Assembly (NCBI GenBank): GCA_050295975.1
Contig: JBNKQR010000028.1
Coordinates: forward strand, 1-36,403
Length of the DNA stretch: 36,403 nt
DNA from: JAPHTQ01 sp050295975
Lineage (GTDB): Bacteria; Pseudomonadota; Gammaproteobacteria; Thiohalomonadales; Thiohalomonadaceae
Direction of reading: 5' to 3'
The position numbers were made by a program, and so were the translations under genes. This document shows, piece by piece, positions 15,994-23,824 of the stretch. The notes below the pieces were generated by a model. The model was given only the letters and a program-made list of their open reading frames with translations, made no database searches and was not told the origin of the DNA. Within the stretch, counting starts at the first letter, position 1, and every line of letters begins with the position of its first letter.

Positions 15994-16632
15994 ATGATCA
16001 ATGTTCTGTTGGTAGATGATCATGACCTGGTAAGGACGGGCATCCGGCGATTACTGGATGATGTTACCGGTGTCAAAGTGATCGCGGAGGCAAATAGTGG
16101 TGAGCAGGCACTGGTGTCTGTTCGCGAGAAGCTTCCTGATGTGGTGCTGATGGATGTAAGCATGCCCGGCATCGGCGGTCTTGAAACCACACGAAAAATG
16201 AAGCAGTTTGCACCAGACCTTCCTGTCATTATCCTCTCTGTACACACGGATGATCCCTTTCCCAGCAGCATGCTGAAAGCAGGGGCATCAGGTTACCTGC
16301 ATAAAAGCTGCGACATTGAAGAGATCGTTCATGCGATAAAAGATGTACATGGTGGTAAACGCTACATCTGCTCGGCTATCGCCCAAAACCTGGCGCTGGC
16401 ACTTCTTCCTGGTCATGAGGCCTCCCCATTTGAATCGCTCTCTCAGCGTGAGATGCAGGTGATGCTAATGTTGGTTCAGGGAGATAAGGTGCAAAGTATC
16501 TCGGAACAACTTCACTTAAGTCCCAAAACGGTCAGCACCTATCGTTACCGTCTATTCGAAAAACTCAATGTTCGTAACGATGCCGATCTGACCCGTCTGG
16601 CCATGCGCCACGGTCTGCTGGATAACGGCTAA
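15994..16632 (+). CDS. uvrY: UvrY/GacA response regulator
   Basis: 212 residues: a receiver domain (1-120) with phospho-acceptor Asp54 in VLMDVSMPG and acidic Asp8-Asp9, Lys near 104 (HKS), then a LuxR-type helix-turn-helix (about 147-205) with LSQREMQVMLM and LSPKTVSTYRYRLFEKL. It is very like E. coli UvrY from MINVLLVDDH on. It is the partner of BarA/GacS and controls small RNAs that titrate CsrA. It precedes uvrC as in E. coli. Its ribosome site is weak (GTGAGG is 14 bases away). The kinase gene is not in the window. Confidence 0.93.
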   Translation: MINVLLVDDHDLVRTGIRRLLDDVTGVKVIAEANSGEQALVSVREKLPDVVLMDVSMPGIGGLETTRKMKQFAPDLPVIILSVHTDDPFPSSMLKAGASGYLHKSCDIEEIVHAIKDVHGGKRYICSAIAQNLALALLPGHEASPFESLSQREMQVMLMLVQGDKVQSISEQLHLSPKTVSTYRYRLFEKLNVRNDADLTRLAMRHGLLDNG

Positions 16633-16698
16633 TACGATCCACTCACTCTGCACTGTGTTACGCTGGAATTTGTCGGCATTGCCCATAATTTCAGTACC

Positions 16699-18543
16699 AT
16701 GAATCAGGAAAACGCCCCACACTTTGACAGTAAGGCCTTTCTCAAGAGCCTGACCGGACTGCCCGGCGTCTATCGGATGCTGGATGCTGATGGCGCGGTG
16801 ATCTATGTCGGCAAAGCCAAGAATCTCAAACGTCGTGTCTCCAGTTATTTCAGTCGTCAGGATAATAGTGCCAAGACGCGTGCCCTGGTTTCACAGATAC
16901 GCGGCATTGAGGTTACGGTTACCCACACTGAAAACGAAGCGCTTATCCTTGAGAATATTCTGATTAAGGAACACAAGCCGCGCTACAACATTCTGTTGCG
17001 TGATGATAAAGGGTATCCCTATATCTATCTCTCTGACGAAACCTTTCCCAGACTCAGCTTCCATCGTGGGCGACGGGATAAACCAGGAAGATTTTTTGGT
17101 CCATTTCCCAGCGCATCGGCAGTGCGTGAAAGCCTAAATCTGTTACAGAAGCTTTTCCCGGTGCGCCAGTGTGAGGATAGTTTCTACCGCAGTCGCTCAC
17201 GACCCTGTCTGCAATATCAGATAAAGCGCTGCAGTGCTCCTTGCGTCGGTTACGTCGACGCCCAGGAATACGCTGAGGATGTACGCCACGCTGTGATGTT
17301 TCTGGAGGGCAAGAACAACGCCATTATCGATGAGCTGGTGCGGCGTATGGAACAGGCATCGACAGAGCTGGAATTCGAGCTGGCGGCGCACTATCGGGAC
17401 CAGATCGCCAATCTGCGCCGAGTGCAGGAGAAACAGTATGTTATGGGCAGTCGTAGTGGTGATCTGGATGTGATCGCGGCGGTAGCGCGCAACGGCATCG
17501 GTTGTGTTCAGGTCTTTTTTATCCGAAACGGAAGAAACCTGGGTAACAAGACCTGGTTTCCGCGCCACACCGCTGACAGTGACGAAGCAGAACTCCTGGC
17601 CGCATTTCTGCCCCAGTACTATTTAGGTGGTCGCTCCCAGGAGCGTCCGATCCCACCTGAGATTCTGGTCAATCAAACCATGCCAGAGAGAGAGTTGCTG
17701 GAAGGGGTGTTGAGCGACCAGGCGGGACGAAAGGTCGCCATTCACCACCGTCTTCGTGGAGAGAGAACGCGCTGGTTGCAGATGGCAGCTACTAACGCGG
17801 AGCAGGCATTGGCGAGTCACCTACTCAACAAGCTCAACATCATGAACCGCTTTGAGGCGCTTCAGGAGGGGCTACAACTGGACGACTTGCCCCAACGTAT
17901 CGAATGCTTTGATATCAGCCACACCATGGGGGAGGCGACCGTCGCCTCCTGTGTGGTCTTTGATACCAACGGTGCATTGAAGAGTGATTACCGCCGCTAC
18001 AATATTGAAGGGATTACCCCCGGTGATGACTATGCCGCCATGCACCAGGCACTCACCCGTCGCTTTAAGCGTCTCAAGGAGGGGGAGGGGAAGTATCCGG
18101 ATATTCTGCTTATCGACGGTGGTAAGGGGCAGTTAAGTCAGGCCGAGCAGGTACTTGAGGAACTTCAGGTGATTGGGGTGATTTTAATCGGTGTGGCCAA
18201 AGGACCAACCCGCAAACCGGGTGTAGAGCAGCTATTATTGTCGGGTCAGGAGCAGCCCATTATACTGCCGCCTGATTCGCCGGCCCGGCACCTGATTCAG
18301 CAGGTACGGGATGAGGCTCACCGCTTCGCCATCAGCGGGCACCGCCAGCGCAGGGCCAAGGCCCGTCGCAGTTCAGCGCTGGAGGGAATCCCTGGACTGG
18401 GTCCAAAGCGCCGTCAGCAGCTTTTGCATCAGTTTGGTGGCCTGCAGGAGGTGGCACGGGCTGGGGTCGAGGATTTATGCTCTGTCAAAGGGATTAGCCG
18501 ACAACTGGCGCAGGCTATATACGATGCCTTCCACGCCGAATAA
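16699..18543 (+). CDS. uvrC: Excinuclease ABC subunit C
   Basis: 614-residue nucleotide-excision repair nuclease that makes both incisions beside a UvrB-bound lesion. The N-terminal GIY-YIG domain (LPGVYRML, then VIYVGKAKNLKRRVSSYF) covers about 17-95. A UVR motif for UvrB binding (ELEFELAAHYRDQIANLRRVQ) is near 220-242. The RNase H-like domain (IECFDISHTMG, LIDGGKGQL) follows, and a C-terminal helix-hairpin-helix pair (IPGLGPKRRQQLL) ends the protein. There is no clear Shine-Dalgarno, and a CATAAT lies 9 bases before the ATG. Confidence 0.97.
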   Translation: MNQENAPHFDSKAFLKSLTGLPGVYRMLDADGAVIYVGKAKNLKRRVSSYFSRQDNSAKTRALVSQIRGIEVTVTHTENEALILENILIKEHKPRYNILLRDDKGYPYIYLSDETFPRLSFHRGRRDKPGRFFGPFPSASAVRESLNLLQKLFPVRQCEDSFYRSRSRPCLQYQIKRCSAPCVGYVDAQEYAEDVRHAVMFLEGKNNAIIDELVRRMEQASTELEFELAAHYRDQIANLRRVQEKQYVMGSRSGDLDVIAAVARNGIGCVQVFFIRNGRNLGNKTWFPRHTADSDEAELLAAFLPQYYLGGRSQERPIPPEILVNQTMPERELLEGVLSDQAGRKVAIHHRLRGERTRWLQMAATNAEQALASHLLNKLNIMNRFEALQEGLQLDDLPQRIECFDISHTMGEATVASCVVFDTNGALKSDYRRYNIEGITPGDDYAAMHQALTRRFKRLKEGEGKYPDILLIDGGKGQLSQAEQVLEELQVIGVILIGVAKGPTRKPGVEQLLLSGQEQPIILPPDSPARHLIQQVRDEAHRFAISGHRQRRAKARRSSALEGIPGLGPKRRQQLLHQFGGLQEVARAGVEDLCSVKGISRQLAQAIYDAFHAE

Positions 18544-18566
18544 TTATTTAAGGTAACCAAGCAGCA

Positions 18567-19136
18567 ATGAAATACAGTATTCCAAATCTCCTGACCCTGC
18601 TGCGAATTGCACTGATCCCGGTCTTCGTCGTCATCTTTTACCTGCCGCTGGAGAAGGCCAACATTATCACCACAGCTATTTTTGCCCTGGCCGGCTTTAC
18701 TGACTGGCTGGACGGCTATCTGGCACGTCGCTGGGAAGAGACCTCGGCATTTGGCGCCTTTCTTGACCCAGTGGCCGATAAATTAATGGTCGCCGCTGCC
18801 CTTGTCTTGATTGTTGATACCAACCCGACTCCATACTCAGGAATTTGGCTAGCCTTTCCGGCTCTGGTCATCATAGGGCGGGAGATCACTATCTCCGCAT
18901 TGCGGGAGTGGATGGCTGAACTCGGTTCTTCAGCGATGGTGGCAGTGAGCATGTTGGGTAAGGTTAAGACCTCAGCGCAGATGCTCGCGCTGGTGCTGCT
19001 ACTGTATAAAACCCCTATCGGAACCTTCCCGACAGTAGAAGTCGGCCTGACGCTGCTCTACGTTGCTGCCGTGTTGACCCTCTGGTCGATGCTACTCTAT
19101 TTAAGGGCTGCATGGCCGGTGATCAGCAGACCGTAA
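18567..19136 (+). CDS. pgsA: CDP-diacylglycerol-glycerol-3-phosphate 3-phosphatidyltransferase
   Basis: 189-residue inner-membrane enzyme that makes phosphatidylglycerol phosphate. The CDP-alcohol phosphotransferase motif is complete: DWLDGYLARRWEETSAFGAF then LDPVADK (D-x2-DG-x2-AR-x8-G-x3-D-x3-D, about 46-70). N-terminal YSIPNLLTLLRIALIPVF is typical. There are several hydrophobic helices. An AAGG element precedes the ATG. It lies 23 bp after uvrC and before glyW, the same order as in E. coli. Confidence 0.97.
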   Translation: MKYSIPNLLTLLRIALIPVFVVIFYLPLEKANIITTAIFALAGFTDWLDGYLARRWEETSAFGAFLDPVADKLMVAAALVLIVDTNPTPYSGIWLAFPALVIIGREITISALREWMAELGSSAMVAVSMLGKVKTSAQMLALVLLLYKTPIGTFPTVEVGLTLLYVAAVLTLWSMLLYLRAAWPVISRP

Positions 19137-19155
19137 GATAAAGTGCGACAAGCGC

Positions 19156-19183
19156 TTGACATAAAGAGCCCACTCATTAAAAT
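19156..19183 (+). promoter_or_regulatory. sigma70 promoter of tRNA-Gly
   Basis: TTGACA at 19156-19161, 16-base spacer, TAAAAT at 19178-19183, followed by a GC-containing discriminator (GTGCGC) of the type found at stable RNA promoters under stringent control. Confidence 0.82.
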
Positions 19184-19197
19184 GTGCGCTTCTTGAG

Positions 19198-19273
<76 letters not shown>

Positions 19274-19280
19274 AAATTCC

Positions 19281-19319
19281 AAAGACCTCGGTTCGGTACC
19301 CGACCGAGGTCTTTTTTCT
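19281..19319 (+). terminator. Terminator between tRNA-Gly and tRNA-Cys
   Basis: Stem AAGACCTCGGT / ACCGAGGTCTT around a 10-base loop, followed by a run of T. It would end most glyW transcripts before cysT. The left arm and loop share ACCTCGGTTCG with the T-arm region of the next tRNA (19378-19388). Confidence 0.88.
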
Positions 19320-19333
19320 TCAGGGTGCACTAT

Positions 19334-19407
19334 GGCTAGGTGGCAGAGTGGCTATGCAGCGGATTGCAAATCCGTGTACCTCGGTTCGATTCCGGGCCTG
19401 GCCTCCA
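19334..19407 (+). tRNA. cysT: tRNA-Cys (anticodon GCA)
   Basis: 74 bases with encoded CCA. GGCTAGG pairs with CCTGGCC (one GT pair). Anticodon arm GGATTGCAAATCC, T-arm CGGTTCGATTCCG. Same order as in E. coli (glyW-cysT-leuZ). Confidence 0.97.
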
Positions 19408-19446
19408 ATTAATTACACCTTTTATCCCACATTTTTATCGTTACTA

Positions 19447-19475
19447 CTGAAACATCGCTCTGTCTCGGTTAGAAT
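19447..19475 (+). promoter_or_regulatory. Possible promoter of tRNA-Leu
   Basis: CTGAAA at 19447-19452 (4 of 6 to consensus), 17-base spacer, TAGAAT at 19470-19475, about 16 bases before the mature tRNA. Confidence 0.45.
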
Positions 19476-19491
19476 CCACATTCGCAAAAAT

Positions 19492-19578
19492 GCCCGGATG
19501 GCGAAATTGGTAGACGCAAGGGACTTAAAATCCCTCGGTGGCAACACCGTGCCGGTTCGACCCCGGCTCCGGGCACCA
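19492..19578 (+). tRNA. leuZ: tRNA-Leu (anticodon TAA)
   Basis: 87 bases with encoded CCA. GCCCGGA pairs with TCCGGGC. Anticodon loop CTTAAAA (TAA), long class II variable arm (CGGTGGCAACACCG), T-arm CGGTTCGACCCCG. Matches E. coli leuZ by position. Confidence 0.97.
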
Positions 19579-19593
19579 ATCAATTTCAAAAAC

Positions 19594-19622
19594 AAAAAAG
19601 GCTGCCAATGGCAGCCTTTTTT
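19594..19622. terminator. Bidirectional terminator after tRNA-Leu
   Basis: Perfect 7-bp stem GGCTGCC / GGCAGCC with an AAT loop, flanked by A6 on one side and T6 on the other. It serves both the tRNA and the convergent minus-strand gene ending at 19642. Confidence 0.93.
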
Positions 19623-19641
19623 GTTTCATATGATATAGCGA

Positions 19642-20967
19642 TCAATAACGAACTCGAAACTTATTGATTTCAGTTTTTCGTACAGGGTAAGTGACACTAC
19701 CACCTTGTAACTGTATGACCAGATAGAGTCTTCCGTTCTTCACCTGTTCAAGTATGCCACGACGAACTTTGTTGCCAGGCAGGGTTACCTCAACCATTCG
19801 ATCGATATGCTTCTCTGCACTATCAATATTTACAATATGGTATGAAATTCTCTTTGGAGCAGGTTTTGTCTCAGCCTGTTTTGTAGCGGTAGGTCGGGTT
19901 GATTCTTTTTGTCTTGCTTTTGCAGTTGAACTGTTCACTGCTGGAGATTTTGCCACTACTGCCGGTGAGTTTGCATCGAATAACTGATCGAGTTCGATAC
20001 GGGTAGAGCCAATGCTCAATTTCAGACCAAGCAGTTCCGCTACCTCGAGTGGCTTGTAATAGGCGAGTTCCTCAGGTGAAATATTGTTCTGCGGTTTAAC
20101 AGAAATATTAATGCGGCCACCTTCTAGCATGTGATTTCGGTAGGCGTTGGCGATTTTCTCTGGCAGTTTCAAACCAAGTGTATCAGCAAGTAGTTGGATG
20201 TGACGGTCAACATACTCCTCGACACTACTATCGTTTAACGAAGCACAATAACTGTTGCGCATTTTATAGAAGCCGGTGTCGTTAATACTCATATGTATGG
20301 GTGGTATCTTGCTTGTATCGGCCATGTTGCGCATTTCGCCGCTTGGCACCTTCATATCCATCGCCATATTAACGTCATAGACGCCACGGGTAACAGCGTC
20401 GATCTGTATTCCAAAGATTTCTCCGATCTTGTCGTAACTAAGATGAAAATTGAGATCGGCATTGATCCTTCGCATACCCATCAGGCGATAGTCGACCAAT
20501 TGAAATCTTTCAATATCACCGCAACCGAGTGCATCAATATTGGAGAAGGGAACAGGGGGCTGGCCAGATTGCTCTGCGGCCTGTTCTGCCATCTGTTCCA
20601 TCATGGAGATGAATTTCCCGTCGAGATTAACCTGAATATTTCTAAGGTTTATATCCATCTCATCTGGTAATGTTCCGTCCTGTATTGTCTTACTAGCAAT
20701 CAGGAAAAAACCGGGCTGATCGGCATAGAGGCGGACCTGATCCATACGGAATTCATCTGCTGCCATCTGCGGCACAATCGAGATATTGTCAACGGTGATT
20801 TCATTGCCCAGCGGGGAGACAAAGAACGAGTCAAAGGTGATTTTGGCGAAGGGTGCGGAACCATCCGTAATACGCTGAAGCGTATTGTTGGTCTCATACC
20901 ATAGATATCCATAGGCAAGACCATAGGCCAGAATTACAAAAAGAAGAAAATTTCTGAGAAAGCGCAT
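19642..20967 (-). CDS. Membrane-anchored periplasmic protein of unknown function
   Basis: 441 residues from the ATG at 20967 (GGTGA about 6 bases upstream; the frame is open 26 codons further but that part is not protein-like). There is one N-terminal helix (about 6-24), and the bulk should be periplasmic. Residues 25-330 have alternating beta/alpha character, with statements such as FDSFFVSPLGNEITVDNISI that recall AsmA/DUF945-type proteins. A Lys/Thr/Ala/Pro-rich linker covers about 333-373. The last 68 residues look like a small SH3- or Sm-like beta barrel (VTLPGNKVRRGILEQV, LYLVIQLQGGSVTYPVR). Codon use resembles its neighbours, though somewhat AT-richer. It follows the rnf operon but has its own promoter signal. 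Function unknown. Confidence 0.75.
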   Translation of the reverse strand: MRFLRNFLLFVILAYGLAYGYLWYETNNTLQRITDGSAPFAKITFDSFFVSPLGNEITVDNISIVPQMAADEFRMDQVRLYADQPGFFLIASKTIQDGTLPDEMDINLRNIQVNLDGKFISMMEQMAEQAAEQSGQPPVPFSNIDALGCGDIERFQLVDYRLMGMRRINADLNFHLSYDKIGEIFGIQIDAVTRGVYDVNMAMDMKVPSGEMRNMADTSKIPPIHMSINDTGFYKMRNSYCASLNDSSVEEYVDRHIQLLADTLGLKLPEKIANAYRNHMLEGGRINISVKPQNNISPEELAYYKPLEVAELLGLKLSIGSTRIELDQLFDANSPAVVAKSPAVNSSTAKARQKESTRPTATKQAETKPAPKRISYHIVNIDSAEKHIDRMVEVTLPGNKVRRGILEQVKNGRLYLVIQLQGGSVTYPVRKTEINKFRVRY

Positions 20968-21016
20968 GTAGTTCACCGTGTTGTTATATATATATAGTTC
21001 CCTGCCAACACGGTTA

Positions 21017-21045
21017 TTTATACAACACTGGAGCACTTTCCACAA
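21017..21045 (-). promoter_or_regulatory. Possible sigma70 promoter of the 441-residue protein gene, with inverted repeat
   Basis: On the minus strand TTGTGG (21045-21040), 17-base spacer, TATAAA (21022-21017). Just downstream a perfect 9-bp inverted repeat (20975-20983 with 21006-21014) spans an AT-rich loop and overlaps the ribosome site region of the gene. Confidence 0.45.
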
Positions 21046-21053
21046 AGTGCGTT

Positions 21054-21323
21054 TTATTCGTCCTCTAAGTCCCGTCGCTCAACGGTCTCAGGATCAGCGG
21101 TGATCGGGCGATAGATTTCCAACCTGTCACCCTCCTTTAACTGCTGTTCAGCCTTGACCACTCGGCCAAAGATACCGAAACGGTTTTCCTCCAGATCAAT
21201 CTCTGGGAACTGTTTTAACAAACCGGAAAGCTCAATTGCCTGTGCAGCACTAGTCTCCTCAGGTACATCAATGTGTATCCATTTTTGTATGCTGGCATCG
21301 GCATAGACCACTGAAACTTTCAT
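21054..21323 (-). CDS. rnfH: RnfH family protein
   Basis: 89-residue ubiquitin-fold protein of the RnfH/UPF0125 family: KVSVVYADASIQKW, an AIELSGLL segment, ENRFGIFGRVV and the mark GDRLEIYRPITADPE. Its precise task is unknown; in Rhodobacter and Azotobacter it ends the nitrogen-fixation rnf operon. The GGAGAAT ribosome site is about 8 bases upstream. It is the last gene of the seven-gene rnf run, 23 bp after rnfE. Confidence 0.93.
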   Translation of the reverse strand: MKVSVVYADASIQKWIHIDVPEETSAAQAIELSGLLKQFPEIDLEENRFGIFGRVVKAEQQLKEGDRLEIYRPITADPETVERRDLEDE

Positions 21324-21346
21324 TTCACTATTCTCCGCGAGAGGTG

Positions 21347-22042
21347 TCAGGCGCTTGCTGTTTCTGGCAGTGTGGTGGACGTCTCAACATGTCGTTGACG
21401 GCGCGCATCGATAATCCGTTTACCCGCCAGCAGAAATCCCATCATCAAAAATCCGCCTGGGGGCAGGGCCATCAGCAGGAAGCCACGATAGTCGGGGATA
21501 ATGGTGAGTTCCATAAAGCGGAAGCCTTCACCTAACAGCAGTGAGGCATTGGCGAAAAGTGTCCCCGCACCGATGATTTCGCGGGTAGCGCCCAGGGCGA
21601 CCAGAGCAATGATGAAGCCGACGCCCATGGCAAAGCCATCGACAATAGCGGCGCGCACTGGTTGGCGTGAGGCAAAGGATTCTGCACGCCCAAGCACTGC
21701 GCAGTTGGTCACGATAAGGGGAATAAACAGGCCGAGTACTTTGTGCAGTTCATGCAGCCAGGCATTCATCATCATATCTACCAGCGTCACGATAGCGGCA
21801 ATTAGCAGCACAAACACTGCAATACGTACCTCCGGGGTGATAATGCCTCGAAACAGGGCTACCACCATATTGGAGAGTAGCAATACCACCAGTGAGGCCA
21901 GGCCGAGACCAAGGCCATTCGTGGCGGTGCCAGTGACTGCGAGTAGGGGACAGAGGGCCAGCATCTGGGCGAAGACCATGTTGTTGTCCCACAGTCCGTC
22001 ACGCATGATGCGTCGATATTCTATGGCTGGGACGTCACTCAT
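21347..22042 (-). CDS. rnfE: Rnf complex subunit E
   Basis: 231 residues, the length of E. coli RsxE, with six transmembrane helices. YRRIMRDGLWDNNMVFAQML at the start, VTNCAVLGRAESFAS near residue 105 with the conserved Cys of the membrane Fe-S site, and GFIIALVALGATREIIGAGTL are typical. It pairs with RnfA in the membrane core. The frame allows an ATG two codons earlier, but GAGGAGA is well spaced only for the ATG at 22042. The start lies just before the rnfG stop, so genes overlap slightly. Confidence 0.95.
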   Translation of the reverse strand: MSDVPAIEYRRIMRDGLWDNNMVFAQMLALCPLLAVTGTATNGLGLGLASLVVLLLSNMVVALFRGIITPEVRIAVFVLLIAAIVTLVDMMMNAWLHELHKVLGLFIPLIVTNCAVLGRAESFASRQPVRAAIVDGFAMGVGFIIALVALGATREIIGAGTLFANASLLLGEGFRFMELTIIPDYRGFLLMALPPGGFLMMGFLLAGKRIIDARRQRHVETSTTLPETASA

Positions 22043-22712
22043 GACCATTCTCCTCTTCAGGTGTCATCGGTGGCAGCAATAACGTGCCACGGTAGCTCTC
22101 AAATTTTTGCAGGCCGCTATAAACTGACTTGACCACTGCCCTTGGGGTGATGGTGGCACCGGTAAACTGATCGAATTCACCGCCATCTTTCTTCACATGC
22201 CATTGGGTGGCGGTGGTGTTTTCAATCGAGTGACCGTTGAAAGAGAGGATCCAGTCTCCACGCTGTGCCTCAATCTTGTCACCCAGCCCTGGTGTCTCTG
22301 CGTGAGCTAGAACGCGTACACCAAGCACACTGCCATCGGATGCTACCCCCATGATGCTGGTGACTGGGCCTGCATATCCGATGGCCGAAACCTCGTAGGC
22401 GACCGCGCTGATCTTGCCGTCCTTATGGGCACGGTAGACCTTCAGCGGCATACCGTTTTCTCCTTCGCCAGCCAGCTCCACAACGTCGCTAAGCAGGTCA
22501 TTGTCATGTAGAGCATCGGGTAACACCTGGCGCAACGATGCCTTTAGATCCTCTGCCTGACGCAGGGCGATATCGTCCTTAGTTTCCAGATCACCCAATA
22601 CCAATGCGGCGCTAGCGAGGGTCGCCATGCCGCCGAGCAGCATGGCGTGATAAGCGGTGCGTTTACGGTAACTGGGTACAAGGACCCCTTTACCGACTTT
22701 CACATAACTCAT
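22035..22712 (-). CDS. rnfG: Rnf complex subunit G (covalent FMN)
   Basis: 225 residues: an N-terminal helix (about 20-40) and a periplasmic FMN-binding domain. The flavinylation motif is DQFTGAT with Thr187 as the predicted phosphoester-linked FMN site. Upstream conserved elements are AHAETPGLGDKIE (136-148) and GVRVLAH. It passes electrons between RnfC/D and the membrane core. Its start overlaps the rnfD stop (ATGA), showing translational coupling. An ApbE-type flavin transferase is needed but is not in this window. Confidence 0.95.
   Translation of the reverse strand: MSYVKVGKGVLVPSYRKRTAYHAMLLGGMATLASAALVLGDLETKDDIALRQAEDLKASLRQVLPDALHDNDLLSDVVELAGEGENGMPLKVYRAHKDGKISAVAYEVSAIGYAGPVTSIMGVASDGSVLGVRVLAHAETPGLGDKIEAQRGDWILSFNGHSIENTTATQWHVKKDGGEFDQFTGATITPRAVVKSVYSGLQKFESYRGTLLLPPMTPEEENGHE
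22049..22055 (-). promoter_or_regulatory. Ribosome binding site choosing the second rnfE ATG
   Basis: GAGGAGA on the minus strand directly abuts the first ATG (22048) and sits 6 bases before the second (22042), so initiation at 22042 is favoured. Confidence 0.6.
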
Positions 22713-23824
22713 TTATCACCTCCCTGCAGACGCGACAGGCGTGTTGCCATCTGCCCGTTCTGATAGTCGAGAGGGTTACCGTTGCGTTCACGACCATAGA
22801 TACGTGGACGCAGGTAGTGATCAATAAGCGGGGTAGCTGAATTCATCAGTAGTACGGCAAAGGCTACCCCTTCCGGGAAACCGGCCCAGGTACGGATAAC
22901 GTAAATCAGGGCGCCGCAGCCCATGGCATAGACGATCTGTCCACGAGGGGTGGAGGGTGAACCCACCGGATCGGTGGCAATAAAGAAAGCCCCCAGCATC
23001 AGACCGCCACTAACGAGGTGTACTCCGGCGTCGGCATAGCGGGCTGGATCGATAAGATGCATTACGGTTGCCAGACCGGCGACGGTGGCCAACATGGCAA
23101 AGGGGATCTGCCAGGTGATGATCTTACGAAGCATCAGCAACACGCCACCAGCAAGGATCAGCAGTGCCGAGGTCTCGCCCAGGCTGCCGCGCATCTGACC
23201 AACCGCCGCTTGCTTGAGCGAGTAGACGCCATTCAATGCCTCTGACAGTGGTATCTGCCGCCCGACCTCGGTCTTGATGTGACCCAGCAGGCTGGCACCA
23301 CTAACTGCATCGATATTGGTCGCACCACCGAAGGTGATCGCCAGGCTGTCGAGAAAACCGGGCGCGCCCGTACTGAACAGTGGTTGTGGTGTAACCCAGG
23401 TCGTCATCTCCAGTGGGAAGGCGATGAGAAGGGCTACCCGTCCCAGCATCGCCGGGTTGAAGAGGTTCTGGCCGATACCACCGAAAACCTGTTTGCCCAC
23501 GACCACGGCGAAGAGTGCACCGACCACGGCAATCCACCAGGGCGCCCAGGGGGGCAGGGTCATTGCCAGCAACCAGGCGGTAACCAGCGCCGAACCATCC
23601 TGCAGCGCGGGCATTATCGGTTTATTGGCAAGCCATAGGCCAAGCGCCTCTGCAGCCAGTGCGGTCCCGGTGGTGATTAGAAGAAGATTGAGCGCGGGCC
23701 AGCCGTAGAGCCAGACCCCGTAGAGACTGGCCGGTAGCATCGCCAGCCAGACGGTAAACATAATGCGACCGACACTAAGTGGGGCATGGGTATGCGGCGA
23801 AGGGGAGGGGATATAGTGGCTCAT
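22709..23824 (-). CDS. rnfD: Rnf complex subunit D (covalent FMN)
   Basis: 371-residue membrane protein with about nine or ten helices; part of the ion-translocating core. GKQVFGGIGQNLFNPAMLGR (110-129), the flavinylation region DAVSGAS (172-178) and FFIATDPVGSPSTPRGQIVY near 280 are family marks. The residue at the predicted FMN site is Ser178 rather than the usual Thr. The start overlaps the rnfC stop (ATGA). The C terminus (RIYGRERNGNPLDYQNGQMA) is polar and cytoplasmic. Confidence 0.94.
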   Translation of the reverse strand: MSHYIPSPSPHTHAPLSVGRIMFTVWLAMLPASLYGVWLYGWPALNLLLITTGTALAAEALGLWLANKPIMPALQDGSALVTAWLLAMTLPPWAPWWIAVVGALFAVVVGKQVFGGIGQNLFNPAMLGRVALLIAFPLEMTTWVTPQPLFSTGAPGFLDSLAITFGGATNIDAVSGASLLGHIKTEVGRQIPLSEALNGVYSLKQAAVGQMRGSLGETSALLILAGGVLLMLRKIITWQIPFAMLATVAGLATVMHLIDPARYADAGVHLVSGGLMLGAFFIATDPVGSPSTPRGQIVYAMGCGALIYVIRTWAGFPEGVAFAVLLMNSATPLIDHYLRPRIYGRERNGNPLDYQNGQMATRLSRLQGGDK

